Below, in pieces: positions 19,972 through 29,831 of a stretch of DNA of 64,000 nt. The position numbers were made by a program, and so were the translations under genes. Numbering within the stretch: the first letter of the stretch is position 1; each line of letters starts with the position of its first letter. This DNA comes from Stentor coeruleus (Eukaryota > Ciliophora > Heterotrichea > Heterotrichida > Stentoridae): the NCBI GenBank assembly GCA_001970955.1, contig MPUH01000178.1, positions 25,548 to 89,547 of the forward strand, given 5' to 3'. The notes below the pieces were generated by a model. The model saw nothing but the letters and a program-made list of their open reading frames with translations. It was not told where the DNA came from and searched no databases.

Positions 19972-22638
19972 ATGGGATGCGCAGGAACCAAATACAAAAA
20001 GATCAAACCAGTAGAATCTAAACAAATGACAACTTCACTTATGTCTTTAAGCATACGTAAAAAAAGTGTCTTCAATAGATCAATGGAACGCAAAAGAAGC
20101 AAATACAAAGAATTACTCGATAATCAATTAAAATATTCCCTGGAAGATTTTGAACTAATTACTGGAATTTTAGAAACCCGTGAAAAAAATCCTTTAGAAA
20201 AAGTTGAAATCCGCAAAGTCCTCATCGACCATTTCTTATTTAACTCTTTGCCAATAAAGAGTATCAACGCCTTAACAATAAATTTTTATTTGTACAATTA
20301 CGATGAAGGGAAGACTGTTTTTATCCAATATTCCATAGGTCAGTATTTCTACATCATAAACTCTGGTAGCGTAGAGATTATTATAAACGATGTAACAAGA
20401 TCAGTCCTTACCAAAGGAGAATGCTTTGGTGAAATAGCTTTACTTCATGACACTCTAAGAACAGCAACAGTAAAAACCCTTGAGCCAACATCATTATGGG
20501 TGTTAAGCCGGGAAGCATTTAAAAACGCAATTCACTCAGTAAGTAAATCAAAATACTCTGACAATAAATCATTTTTGGATAACTCGCCTATATTTAAAAT
20601 CTTAACCCCAGTACAAAAACTCTTAATGCTCGATCTATTAGTAAGCCAAGATTTTAAAGCAGGGGATAAAATCATCCAAGAAAATGATCCTGGGGACATT
20701 TTCTATATAATAAAAAAAGGTCATGTATCATGTTCAATTAAAAACATGGAGATTCGAAAATTAGGACCAGGAGAATTTTTTGGTGAACAAGCACTTATAT
20801 ATAACACTCAAAGGACAGCAACAGTTAAAGCTTTAAGTAAATTATCAGTCTTATCAATTGGTTCAGAAGATCTTCATGATGTACTTGGAAGTAAATTTCA
20901 AGATATAATTTATCGCAATAGTCAAAGAATAGCCTTTGAAAGAAGTAGTGTTTTCAAGAGTTTAACTCCAGCACAGCATGAAAAATGCTTACATTTCATT
21001 AAAATCGAATCTTATGGCCAGGACGAAATTGTTTTTAGAAAAGGGGATATCAAAGGGAAAAAAATCTATTTCGTCCTTAAAGGGGAAATACGTAGTGAAT
21101 TCAATATATTAAATGTTTTTGATTGTATTGGGGATATTGAATTAAGAAAAGGTTTAGGGAAATATTCAGAGAATTGGGTAACAACTGCTGATACAGATTT
21201 AGCTGTTATTACAAGGGAAGATGTAGAAAAATGTATAGGTGGAGATTTAGAGACAACAATATCATTTAATGATTTGATATCAGTATTAAGAAGGGTGAAT
21301 ATTTTTAGAGCATTATCACAAGAGAAATTAGAAGGGTTAATTGGGTATTTGAAAGTTGTGGAATTCCAAGCTGAGGAGATTATTTTCCAACAAGGGGATA
21401 CTGGGGAGTCGTTTTTTATAGTAAAAGAAGGCCAAGTTGAAGTTTTTAAAGATGGTGTGTATTTGAGGATGATAGCAAAAGATGACTTTTTTGGCGAAAG
21501 GTCGATAATGTTTAATGAACCAAGAACAGCAACAGTTAAAGCTAAAGTCCTAACAAAATGCTGGACTTTAGGTAAAGGAGATTTTCTTAATATATTAGAT
21601 GAACCTATACAAAGGCAACTGACTAGGAGGATTGAATTACAAAATGATGGTATTGGGCTTTCTGATCTTGCTTTAGTCAGAGAAATCGGCCGTGGGAATT
21701 TTGGTAAAGTATTTTTGGTTTATGATGTGCAAAAGCAAGTTCCTTATGCTTTGAAATCTATATCACGATGGAAAATCAATGAATATAAGATTTTTGATAA
21801 TGTTTTATTAGAAAGACAAATTTTGTTACAGTTGGATCATCCTATGCTTATGAAACTTGTAAAAACTTTTAAGGATTATCATAGGGTGTATTTTCTGTGT
21901 GAGTTTGTTAGGGGGATTGATTTGTTTGATGTTATGAGAGAACTTGAACAAATTGATGAGGAAAAGTCGGTTTTTTATATATCGTGTTTACTTTTGGTAT
22001 TGAAGTTTTTGCATGAAAGGCGCATTGTGTATAGAGATCTTAAACCTGAAAATGTTATGATTGATGAAGAAGGATACCCTAAACTTATTGATTTCGGCAC
22101 GGCTAAGATTATAAAGAATAGGACTTTTACTGTTATGGGAACACCGCACTATATGGCCCCTGAAATAATCAAAGGTACAGGCTATGGTATTGAAGCTGAT
22201 TTATGGAGTCTTGGGGTGATGCTTTATGAGTTTCTCTTTTGCTCTTTACCTTTTGCTGATGATGAGCAAGATACATTTAAAATCTATAAACGCATACAAG
22301 AAGATTCTTTACGCTTACCTTTGCCCAGTACAAAATTTGGTTGCCGTAGTCTATTAGAGAAACTTCTTAACAAAAATCCTTCAATGCGTGGGAATTGTGA
22401 ATCTGTTATGAAACATGGGTGGTTTTTTGGGGTAAATTGGGATAAGTTTTTAGCTAAGCAAAATAAAGCACCTTATATACCTGATATTAGTGACCCTATT
22501 GGGGATTTAGCTAGTGTGAATATTGAAGGAGAAACTTTACCTGATATAAGAACACAGATTTATGAATTAGAAATAAAAGAACCTGTACCAGAAATAACGA
22601 AAAATCAGGCACCGAAAGATTGGGATGCAGATTTTTAA
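19972..22638 (+). CDS. PKG: cGMP-dependent-type protein kinase with four CNB domains, 888 aa
   Basis: Domain order: N-terminus MGCAGTKY, a candidate N-myristoylation (Gly2) and palmitoylation (Cys3) site; four cyclic-nucleotide-binding domains; AGC kinase domain about 565-825. Phosphate-binding cassettes are FGEIALLHDTLRTATV (152-167), FGEQALIYNTQRTATV (270-285) and FGERSIMFNEPRTATV (507-522). The third domain (about 340-425) lacks the cassette and is degenerate. The kinase has GRGNFGKV (573-580), Lys595, YRDLKPEN (687-694), DFG (707-709) and APE (729-731), with Thr residues in the activation loop, so it should be active. Three good sites plus a degenerate third one is the arrangement known for apicomplexan PKG, unlike the two sites of animal PKG. 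Cassettes with Thr after Arg suggest cGMP over cAMP. Probably membrane-associated. Stop TAA. Confidence 0.92.
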   Translation: MGCAGTKYKKIKPVESKQMTTSLMSLSIRKKSVFNRSMERKRSKYKELLDNQLKYSLEDFELITGILETREKNPLEKVEIRKVLIDHFLFNSLPIKSINALTINFYLYNYDEGKTVFIQYSIGQYFYIINSGSVEIIINDVTRSVLTKGECFGEIALLHDTLRTATVKTLEPTSLWVLSREAFKNAIHSVSKSKYSDNKSFLDNSPIFKILTPVQKLLMLDLLVSQDFKAGDKIIQENDPGDIFYIIKKGHVSCSIKNMEIRKLGPGEFFGEQALIYNTQRTATVKALSKLSVLSIGSEDLHDVLGSKFQDIIYRNSQRIAFERSSVFKSLTPAQHEKCLHFIKIESYGQDEIVFRKGDIKGKKIYFVLKGEIRSEFNILNVFDCIGDIELRKGLGKYSENWVTTADTDLAVITREDVEKCIGGDLETTISFNDLISVLRRVNIFRALSQEKLEGLIGYLKVVEFQAEEIIFQQGDTGESFFIVKEGQVEVFKDGVYLRMIAKDDFFGERSIMFNEPRTATVKAKVLTKCWTLGKGDFLNILDEPIQRQLTRRIELQNDGIGLSDLALVREIGRGNFGKVFLVYDVQKQVPYALKSISRWKINEYKIFDNVLLERQILLQLDHPMLMKLVKTFKDYHRVYFLCEFVRGIDLFDVMRELEQIDEEKSVFYISCLLLVLKFLHERRIVYRDLKPENVMIDEEGYPKLIDFGTAKIIKNRTFTVMGTPHYMAPEIIKGTGYGIEADLWSLGVMLYEFLFCSLPFADDEQDTFKIYKRIQEDSLRLPLPSTKFGCRSLLEKLLNKNPSMRGNCESVMKHGWFFGVNWDKFLAKQNKAPYIPDISDPIGDLASVNIEGETLPDIRTQIYELEIKEPVPEITKNQAPKDWDADF

Positions 22639-23191
22639 TGCTCATGCTTATATAAGGTGGCTTATAATTATTAATTTAATATTATATATAAGTTTTTAAG
22701 AGGAATCATAAATATGAGATAGAATTAAATAGATTAAAATGGATTAAAAAGATTATAATGCTTTTTTGAAGAGGGTTTGCTTGAAAATAAAGAGATTTTG
22801 TGTAATAAATATACAATTTTTTAAAATGATGATATGCTGTGTTGTAGAATAATTATGAGATTATCATTTACATCCATTTTAATCATAAAAAATGAAATAT
22901 TAATTTTGATTTGAAGTAGATCTTAGCATTGTGAATAATTTTCATAATTATTATTACTATTACTTATTTAGCACTAATCATTAGCTTGTATTTTTAAGTA
23001 AAACAAATAAATACAAAGCGAATTTACTACAAAAAAAAAGCATGAACATTTACAAATTAAAAACACAAAATCTCCATAAATTGTGTTCATATATCTTAAT
23101 AAATAAAACTTATATCAAAATATAAATCCAAAATCGCTAAATAGCATCAAGACTTAAATTTAATTCTCTAAAGCAAATGTTAATTACATAA
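22639..23191. other. Convergent intergenic region, 553 nt
   Basis: This lies between the 3' ends of the PKG gene and the CNB-domain gene. It is AT-rich; no gene, repeat or RNA was seen. Confidence 0.5.
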
Positions 23192-24583
23192 TCACTTCTG
23201 ATAAAAAGACTCTTCCAAAAGCAAGCTCTCATTCAACTCCTTATTAAACTTAAACAAGGCACTTTTCGCTAACTGTGTCTTCCTTCTCAACTTCCTATCA
23301 ACCTCAAGTCTTCCTTGCGGAACTGGTGCAGCACAATGAGCATCCAACACCGCCTTATAATTTTTATTTTTAGCATTAATTTTCATTCTCAACTCTTTCG
23401 CGAGCATTTTTTTCGACTTCAATTTCCCATGTAAATTCGCCATAATTTCAAGTTCTTTTTCCCCAAGCATCTCAAAAATCGTCTCTTTTTTCAGCAATAA
23501 AATATCACTATTTTCCTTACATAATGCTTTGTATTTTCGTTTTCTATTAGTAAAAACCTCACTTTCCCCAAAAAAATCTCCTTGGAGGACAGTTTTAACT
23601 GGAAGTTCATAAGTTTTTTTTTGCACAAGCATTTCTTTCCCCGCATGAGTTGTAGGGATGCTTTTTTTATCTATAACGGTAACATGGGCTAATAATTGAA
23701 CTGAACCTTCTTTTATAAAATAAACTCCTGTAGTATCTTGTCCTTCTAAATACACAGAATTATTCTTATCATAATGTATAAATAACATATTCCAAGCTAA
23801 AGTTTCTAACCTTGCACTAAGCAGATCTTTGAAAAAAGGTATAGTTTTCAACATAGTTACAACTGTTACTCTTTGTTTATGTTTTTGTCTAAAAATACTA
23901 ACAAGATAATCTTCTTTCATAAGTTTTAAAGTGATAACTTTATCTATAGCTATAACACTTGCTGTTCTTAAACAATTTGCTTCTAAAGCAGTTTCACCAA
24001 TAACATTTGTAGAGCCTAAAACATTTAAACACCCATACATTCCTTGTTTATATATACCAACTCTTCCTTTCCAAATAATAAACATTCTATCAGCAACTTC
24101 GCCTTCATTTATTAAAGCTTGTCCTGATTCGAATTCTTGAGTTGATAGCTTTGAGCAGACTTCATTGCAAACATAATCACTGAATGATTTAAAGAATACA
24201 CAAGAACGACACCATGATATAAGCTCATTATTTTCATAAGAGTCACGGATTTTATAAGGTTTTGAGCATATTTTGCTGATATCAACTTCATAAGGTTTAT
24301 CTAGTAATTTTGTTTTAAAGTCATGTCTTTCAAGAAGCCATTGAGGGAAAATACTATGATGGACTGAAGTTTTACGTTTTATAGGCTTTAGTGGTATGTG
24401 GGATAGAGGAGGGGAGTATATAGAGTTTGGGGATGAAGATATATTAGAAATGCTTAGGTTTGATATTGAGGAGTAGAATTTCTTTTGTTTAAATTTAAAT
24501 GATGGGGAGATAACAGGTGCTAGAACTGCTTCTGACCTTTGATGATGGTTCCTAGCTTTTTCCATTATTATTGGGAACAGCAA
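23192..24583 (-). CDS. Protein with two cyclic-nucleotide-binding domains, 463 aa
   Basis: Residues about 125-235 form a CNB domain with cassette IGETALEANCLRTASV (195-210), which keeps the key Glu and Arg. Residues about 250-375 form a second one whose cassette (FFGESEVFTNRKRKYKA) lacks the usual R-T/S-A ending and probably does not bind a nucleotide. The first 100 residues are Ser/Pro-rich and the last 90 are basic helix. There is no kinase, channel or PKA-R dimerisation domain, and no inhibitory RRxS sequence is evident, so it is not a standard PKA regulatory subunit. Ciliates have many stand-alone CNB proteins of unknown role, some ciliary. A second ATG at 24565 could be the start. It is divergent from the next gene, with only 29 nt between the start codons. 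Confidence 0.85.
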   Translation of the reverse strand: MLFPIIMEKARNHHQRSEAVLAPVISPSFKFKQKKFYSSISNLSISNISSSPNSIYSPPLSHIPLKPIKRKTSVHHSIFPQWLLERHDFKTKLLDKPYEVDISKICSKPYKIRDSYENNELISWCRSCVFFKSFSDYVCNEVCSKLSTQEFESGQALINEGEVADRMFIIWKGRVGIYKQGMYGCLNVLGSTNVIGETALEANCLRTASVIAIDKVITLKLMKEDYLVSIFRQKHKQRVTVVTMLKTIPFFKDLLSARLETLAWNMLFIHYDKNNSVYLEGQDTTGVYFIKEGSVQLLAHVTVIDKKSIPTTHAGKEMLVQKKTYELPVKTVLQGDFFGESEVFTNRKRKYKALCKENSDILLLKKETIFEMLGEKELEIMANLHGKLKSKKMLAKELRMKINAKNKNYKAVLDAHCAAPVPQGRLEVDRKLRRKTQLAKSALFKFNKELNESLLLEESFYQK

Positions 24584-24612
24584 GACACAGAAATAAACTA
24601 TAGGGAATAAAA

Positions 24613-25230
24613 ATGTGTCATATTAATAATATGAGCAGCTTTCTCAAGCAGAAGGTGTTTAATTTCAACAAGGATTACAGCATATCGCCAAAAAGCCATA
24701 GGAAATCTCCTTACCGCTTGCATTTGTCCACACAAGTCAACATAGTAAAATTGAAATTCCCTCACGAACTTGAACCTTTAGATTATCGAGTGCCCCTTCA
24801 AAATTCAAATCCTTTAACAAGCATTGGTTTAATAGTAACTGAAAAAACAAAATTCCCAGTTTCTACTGTATGCGAAGCAATAAACTTTTCAGATAATAAT
24901 GATTCACATAGAAAAAACAGTATAAGCATATTGGAACATAGAAAAAAAAACTCGATTTCTGAGCTGAGGAAATTCAAAAGACAGTCTTTTGATTGTACTG
25001 AAAAAATAGATAAAGGCAGCCTTGGGGCTTGCAATAGAAATATGGGTTTAGAAACCCAAAATGGGCTTTTTTCTACGACACATAATGATTTTAATGGTTT
25101 GATTAATACAGATATGAAATTAAGAGGTAATATGAGGAAAACTTATATGGAATGTAAACAAGCTAAATTGTTTCCTAAAGTGTTACCAATGATTAGCGCT
25201 TGTGTTTCAGTTCAGACTGAAGATACATAA
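24613..25230 (+). CDS. Unknown basic protein, 205 aa
   Basis: I do not recognise this protein. It has 205 residues, Lys/Ser/Asn-rich, and is probably largely disordered. Ser/Thr sites are embedded in basic sequence (HRKNSISILEHRKKNSIS, a near-repeat of RKxSIS; then FKRQSFD). The RxxS-type sites could be targets of an AGC kinase such as PKG nearby; this is inference only. There is no membrane segment or zinc motif. An alternative start is Met7 at 24631. It shares a very short bidirectional promoter with the CNB-protein gene. The stop is TAA. Confidence 0.6.
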   Translation: MCHINNMSSFLKQKVFNFNKDYSISPKSHRKSPYRLHLSTQVNIVKLKFPHELEPLDYRVPLQNSNPLTSIGLIVTEKTKFPVSTVCEAINFSDNNDSHRKNSISILEHRKKNSISELRKFKRQSFDCTEKIDKGSLGACNRNMGLETQNGLFSTTHNDFNGLINTDMKLRGNMRKTYMECKQAKLFPKVLPMISACVSVQTEDT

Positions 25231-25513
25231 TAGATTATATATAATTATTAATTATATTTATGATGTTTTTAATATATAATACTATATTTTTATTGCCAAA
25301 GTATCAAAAAGTTCTACCTATTTTAATTCAAAAAGTGTTATTTATAGTGTTCATTATACTCTTTTATAGTAAGTTTGATTTATTGTCTATGTCTTTATGC
25401 TTAGAATTTTAATTTTATATTGAAAAGCCTTTATGCAAGATATCAACCTACCCAAAACCCATTAAGAGTTAATTTCACAACTTGAATATTTTATAATCAC
25501 AATAATATTTATT

Positions 25514-25993
25514 ATGGATATTATATTGATCTGTCCTGACAAAAAAAAGGAACATAAAATTTCTCATCAGCTTCTATCTGAAAGAGTTAAAGAGATTAGA
25601 GATTATTGTAGTACAAAACCTTCATTTATTTACTATTCAATCCGTCGAAAATCTAAAAAAGCTATAATATTTAGAACACATAAACAAGTATTGGGAGGTC
25701 GAATATATCATGTGCACCCTAAAAAAGATTACAGAAACCCTTATTCAAAACTTTATACAAACTTAAGATACATTCAGAATCTAAATAAAAAATACAGTAC
25801 TTATAATTTACCAAAAAAAAAAATCGCCGATGATTTTGATGATATAAAAATTGAGCCTGAAATAGATGAGAAATATTTTGCCAAGAAAAAAACTTTTTTA
25901 AAGGGTAAAGCTATAGGGTTTAATCATAACAAGAAATGTGCTTCTGTTGAAAATTGGATAACCAACATTTATTTCGATGATAAATTAGATTAG
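25514..25993 (+). CDS. Unknown basic protein, 159 aa (paralog A)
   Basis: I do not recognise this protein. It is a Lys/Tyr-rich 159-residue frame with an intact start and TAG stop. It is clearly homologous to the copy at 26338-26793: both begin with xxILICPDKKKxHKISHQLL, share YHVHPKxDxRNPxSKxYxxLRY in the middle, and end with EIDEKYFxKKKxFLK and SVEN. The conserved CPDKKK and HVHP motifs suggest a small fold or a peptide-binding surface, but there is no known family I can name. Conservation of protein sequence against divergent flanking DNA indicates selection on the protein. Confidence 0.65.
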   Translation: MDIILICPDKKKEHKISHQLLSERVKEIRDYCSTKPSFIYYSIRRKSKKAIIFRTHKQVLGGRIYHVHPKKDYRNPYSKLYTNLRYIQNLNKKYSTYNLPKKKIADDFDDIKIEPEIDEKYFAKKKTFLKGKAIGFNHNKKCASVENWITNIYFDDKLD

Positions 25994-26337
25994 ATTATTA
26001 ATATGATTTATTTATCGCTTGAAACCTTCTCCTTAGAGAGACTATGACTATAATATATTACAATTAATATAATAAAATATATATTTTAGTTTATACATTA
26101 TTTGATTATATAATGATAATTAATTTTTATGAGATTATAATTTATCGTTATTTAAACATATAATAATATTTACATAATTGGCGTTTTTTGTTTTAACAAT
26201 TATTAAATTTATATTCATTATTATAAATTGTAGCTGTTTTCACTAATTATTGTTTATGCTTCTGTGCTATCTATACTTTCGTTTGATGATTTATTTTATA
26301 TACCCATTAAACATTTATTATACTAATTATTTTTATT
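25994..26337. other. Spacer between tandem paralogs, 344 nt
   Basis: Very AT-rich. It shows no obvious similarity to the upstream flank of paralog A, so the duplication is not recent at DNA level outside the coding part. Confidence 0.45.
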
Positions 26338-26793
26338 ATGAATAACATATTGATCTGTCCTGACAAGAAAAAAAATCACAAAATTTCCCACCAGCTTCTA
26401 TCTAAAAAAGCTATAGAAATTAGAGATAAATGCTACACTACTTATTTTAAAAATAGTATAACACTTGATGCAAGAAAATGTCGAAAATTTAAAAGTTGGG
26501 GATATCATGTGCACCCAAAAATAGATGAGAGAAACCCTTTTTCAAAATTTTATTCAAGGTTAAGATATAACTTCACTTTGAAAATTAGTAGAAAATATTG
26601 AACTTTTCCTTTGCCAGAAAAAAATAAATCTCAAGATATTGAAAAAATAAATGCTGAAACTAAAATTGAAATTGATGAAAAATATTTTACTAAGAAAAAA
26701 TTGTTTTTAAAGGATAAAACTATGAATATTGGAGAGAATAAGAAAAGCATTTCTGTTGAAAATGAGATAATTCGTATTTATTTTGAAAGATAA
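26338..26793 (+). pseudogene. Paralog B of the 25514 gene, interrupted by in-frame TGA
   Basis: The frame opens at ATG 26338, meets TGA at 26599-26601, then continues in the same frame to TAA at 26791-26793. Both halves align with paralog A from start to end, and the TGA falls where paralog A has Ser (AGT) in KYST. There is no frameshift. No 15-16 nt GT...AG intron spans the TGA; a 30-nt GT...AG segment (26590-26619) exists, but it would delete conserved sequence and is unlike the introns here. Options: recent nonsense mutation, regulated readthrough, or a truncated 87-residue product. Confidence 0.6.
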
Positions 26794-27258
26794 AAAATAT
26801 TTATTTATCTGACTAATAATATGATAATTTTGTAGTTTCTTAATTAGATGTATTAATAAAACTGGATTCCAATAGTTATTTATGCTATATACTAGCTATA
26901 CACTTTTAAGTATTAATGATTCATGTTGATGCGCTTTATTTTCTTGAATTATTGATTAAAATGAAATACTTTAGGTTTGCTCATAACGATTTAATATGCA
27001 CACTTTTTTCTTGAAAATTATTTATGTCCATTATCTATAATTTTAGAATTTGAAACATGCTTATAATATATTATCCAATTAAATCTCTCATAATATTATA
27101 GTAAGTATAATAATCAATTTATAATATAGCTCCAAAAACAATAAAACTTCTTAGTAATATCAAATTCTTATAGAATTTAATGCTGAAATTTAACATAAAT
27201 TTCTTTTAAATACAAGAAACCCTGAAATTTTATTGTAAATTTTTAAATATCTATCTAA
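26794..27258. other. Convergent intergenic region, 465 nt
   Basis: AT-rich sequence between paralog B and the 3' end of TSR1. Nothing is recognised in it. Confidence 0.45.
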
Positions 27259-29313
27259 TTATACTGGTGTTTCCCAGTTTGTAGTCTCCCACTTAGGGAA
27301 AACTCGTTTGTACAGGGGCATACATATAATATCTCCATGTTTAATAAAATCATTAAACACACATTTCATATTCCCATGTGTGCCTAATGATTCTGTTATA
27401 TGTCCCCTAAGCCCACTTCTAGTAAACAGTTCTATAGGTTTGAAATATCTAACATCTTTAGGATCAATAAACATATACCTTATAACTGCTTTTCGTTTAT
27501 GAATCTAAATAATCATTACCTTCAATGGATATCCTGTTAAAAGAATTCTTTTTATTATAGGCTTCCTTGGATCAAATGAATGTAATCCTCCTACTGCTAC
27601 TAAAGTACCCCCTTCCATTGTTTCTTTATACATAAGGGCATTGCATGGACCAAAACATACAGGCGCAAATATACTACAGATTATATTTCCTTCATCTTTG
27701 AATTCTTTTAAATATTTACTTTTATCACCAGTTGTATCTTCAGAGAAAATTGGTTTACAGTTTAGTCTTCTGAAACCATAATGTAATAGTACTTGATCTT
27801 TAGATTTTACCTTTTCTGTAGTATTTCCCCATCTTTCAAGTCTGAAATTCAGCACTGTGAGCTTTCTCTCATGAGGAAGAAGCGTTGAAACTATAACCGG
27901 ATAATTCTGATTCAATAAATGATTTGGGAAATTAGCTATTGTTATTGTCACTAAACCCCCTAAACAGCTCTGGTTAGATTTTTCAGCAATTTCATATGAG
28001 TGTTTTTTTATTATATGGTTTGGTTCCTTAAACTCATATATTTTGCTATAAGATATGGGTAAATTTTCATATGGGTCCCATTCAGAAGTTCTAAAACTAG
28101 CAAGGCCTCTATATTTCTGAAACCTATCTTTAGCTAATTGATCATGAGGAGTATTCACTTCATCAGGGAAATCAAAATCTTCAGCCTTTCGGTCTTCAAA
28201 TTCAAAAACTTGTTTTTCTTCATCTGACATTTCTAAGTGGCCTTCATCTTCTTCATCATCAATATCATTAGGTGGATGATCAGTTTTAACTTCGAGCTTT
28301 GAAAATGCGGCACTTAGTTCGAAATCAGTTGGCCAAGTTTGTTCAGCAGCAAAAGCTCCAGGGTCCTTTTCAGCCTCAATATTCTCCCTTTCTTCCGTAG
28401 GTAAAAACTCCCCATTCGCAGTCCTCAGCAACGCAATCTGAAAATCCCCAATCCCCGTGATATGCACCAACTGATTCGCATTAACCACCCCACTTCCTTT
28501 CAAAAACCCAGTAAATTGCGTCATACCATCGACAACTCCAACCGAATGCGCCCAAAAATATCCTCTAATCGCCCTATATCCAACTTCATCACAATTCTTC
28601 AAACAAGTATTCAAATTCCTAAGCATTTGCTGAGGTTTTAAACTTGAACACATCTTTGAACTATTCGGGAATTCACTTTCATAAAACCTTGAATATAGTT
28701 TTTTTATATCTTTTTGCTTTTTTATAGGACAAAGTTCTAAATGTTGCATAACACCAATAGCTTCAGGGAATCCTTGTGTTTTTAAAGCTGTTAAATATGT
28801 ATAAGCATTTTCATCAAAACAGTTGATTGAAGTTGGGTCAAGTTTTGCTCTAGAATAATCAGCATTTCTGCTACTGAAAACCATTAAAAAGCAGTCGACG
28901 ATTTTCCCCCAATCAAGTACTGCAAGTTCATCACGAGGAATTATAACGAATTGTACTTGACATCCTTCTGAATCAGGAAGTGTGAGGATTTCTCCAGGCT
29001 CGCAGTTGTTGATGAGGATATTTTTTAACTCTTCACAGTCACATTCTTGATTCATTGCTAAAAGACCTACAATGTATGGGTGTTTTGGTTTTGAACTGTC
29101 TAAACAACGATTTTTACGAGTTATTTGTTCTCTTTGGTACTTTCGCTTTTGGGCTGATGCATTCTTGCGAGACTCTTTTGTACTTGCAGCCCATTCTGTA
29201 GGAGTTGGAGCTAGAGGGATAGTCCGACCGGACTTATCTTTTTTCTTACTCTTGCCCTTGAATGGTTTGTTTTGCTGCTTTAGGTGAGATCTATGCCTGT
29301 TCGCATCAGCCAT
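27259..29313 (-). CDS. TSR1: TSR1, ribosome biogenesis protein (40S maturation)
   Basis: Two exons, 29313-27520 and 27504-27259, joined by a 15-nt intron; splicing gives YPLKIHKRKAVIRYMF, the conserved TSR1 C-terminal block, followed by the LGTHGNMKC and YKRVFPKW signatures. TSR1 is a catalytically dead relative of the Bms1 GTPase that occupies pre-40S particles in the cytoplasm and blocks premature subunit joining. The N-terminus RHRSHLKQQNKPFKGKSK fits the family start, so I take Met at 29313; an in-frame ATG at 29367 would add 18 residues unlike the family. No intact P-loop is seen, as expected. An acidic stretch (DDEEDEGHLEMSDEEK) lies mid-protein. About 684 residues, near the usual size. 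Stop TAA. Confidence 0.92.
27505..27519 (-). other. Intron, 15 nt (TSR1)
   Basis: GTAATGATTATTTAG on the coding strand. It contains an in-frame TAG, and its removal restores the conserved TSR1 C-terminus. TA at positions 9-10. Confidence 0.9.
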
Positions 29314-29831
29314 TTTATTTTGGATTAGAATTAGGTTATTAGATTTAGTTAAGAAATTATGTGACATTTTTTTATATTATTTTTAGTAAATGCTTAAGGG
29401 ATAAGACTGATGAGAGATTTTCATTCTTGGATAATACTGAATTCAGAGGATGCTTGTTAAAATATTTAACAAATATGGGAAATTAAAGATTTTTATAGGA
29501 AAATTATGAAGAATATTGTGTATTTGGGTTAAAAGAAGTAGTCATTTTTTTTTAACCTGAAAATTATTATTTCAGACTTTTACTCTCTGTGCAAATTTTT
29601 ATTATATTCGATAGTTTTAAGAATACTCAGAAAAATTAATATTAGATGTTATATATTTTAGTAGTTTTTATGTGGTTTTGTATCAAATTTTGCTGATTAA
29701 ACTTAATTTGAGATGAATTCCAACTTCTTCTAAGAAATTTATTTTATAAGTTCTATTTTACAAATAATTTTAGTTGACTAATAATACTTATGCAAAACCA
29801 ATAATCTAGTTAAATCCTAATCTAATAATAA
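29314..29831. other. Intergenic, about 518 nt
   Basis: This holds the TSR1 promoter or 5' leader and the 3' flank of the next minus-strand gene. The plus strand is C-poor near TSR1. No gene seen. Confidence 0.45.

Noticed and set aside
26590-26619. 30-nt GT...AG segment across the TGA of paralog B as an intron
   Set aside because: Unlike the 15-16 nt introns here and would remove sequence conserved with paralog A.
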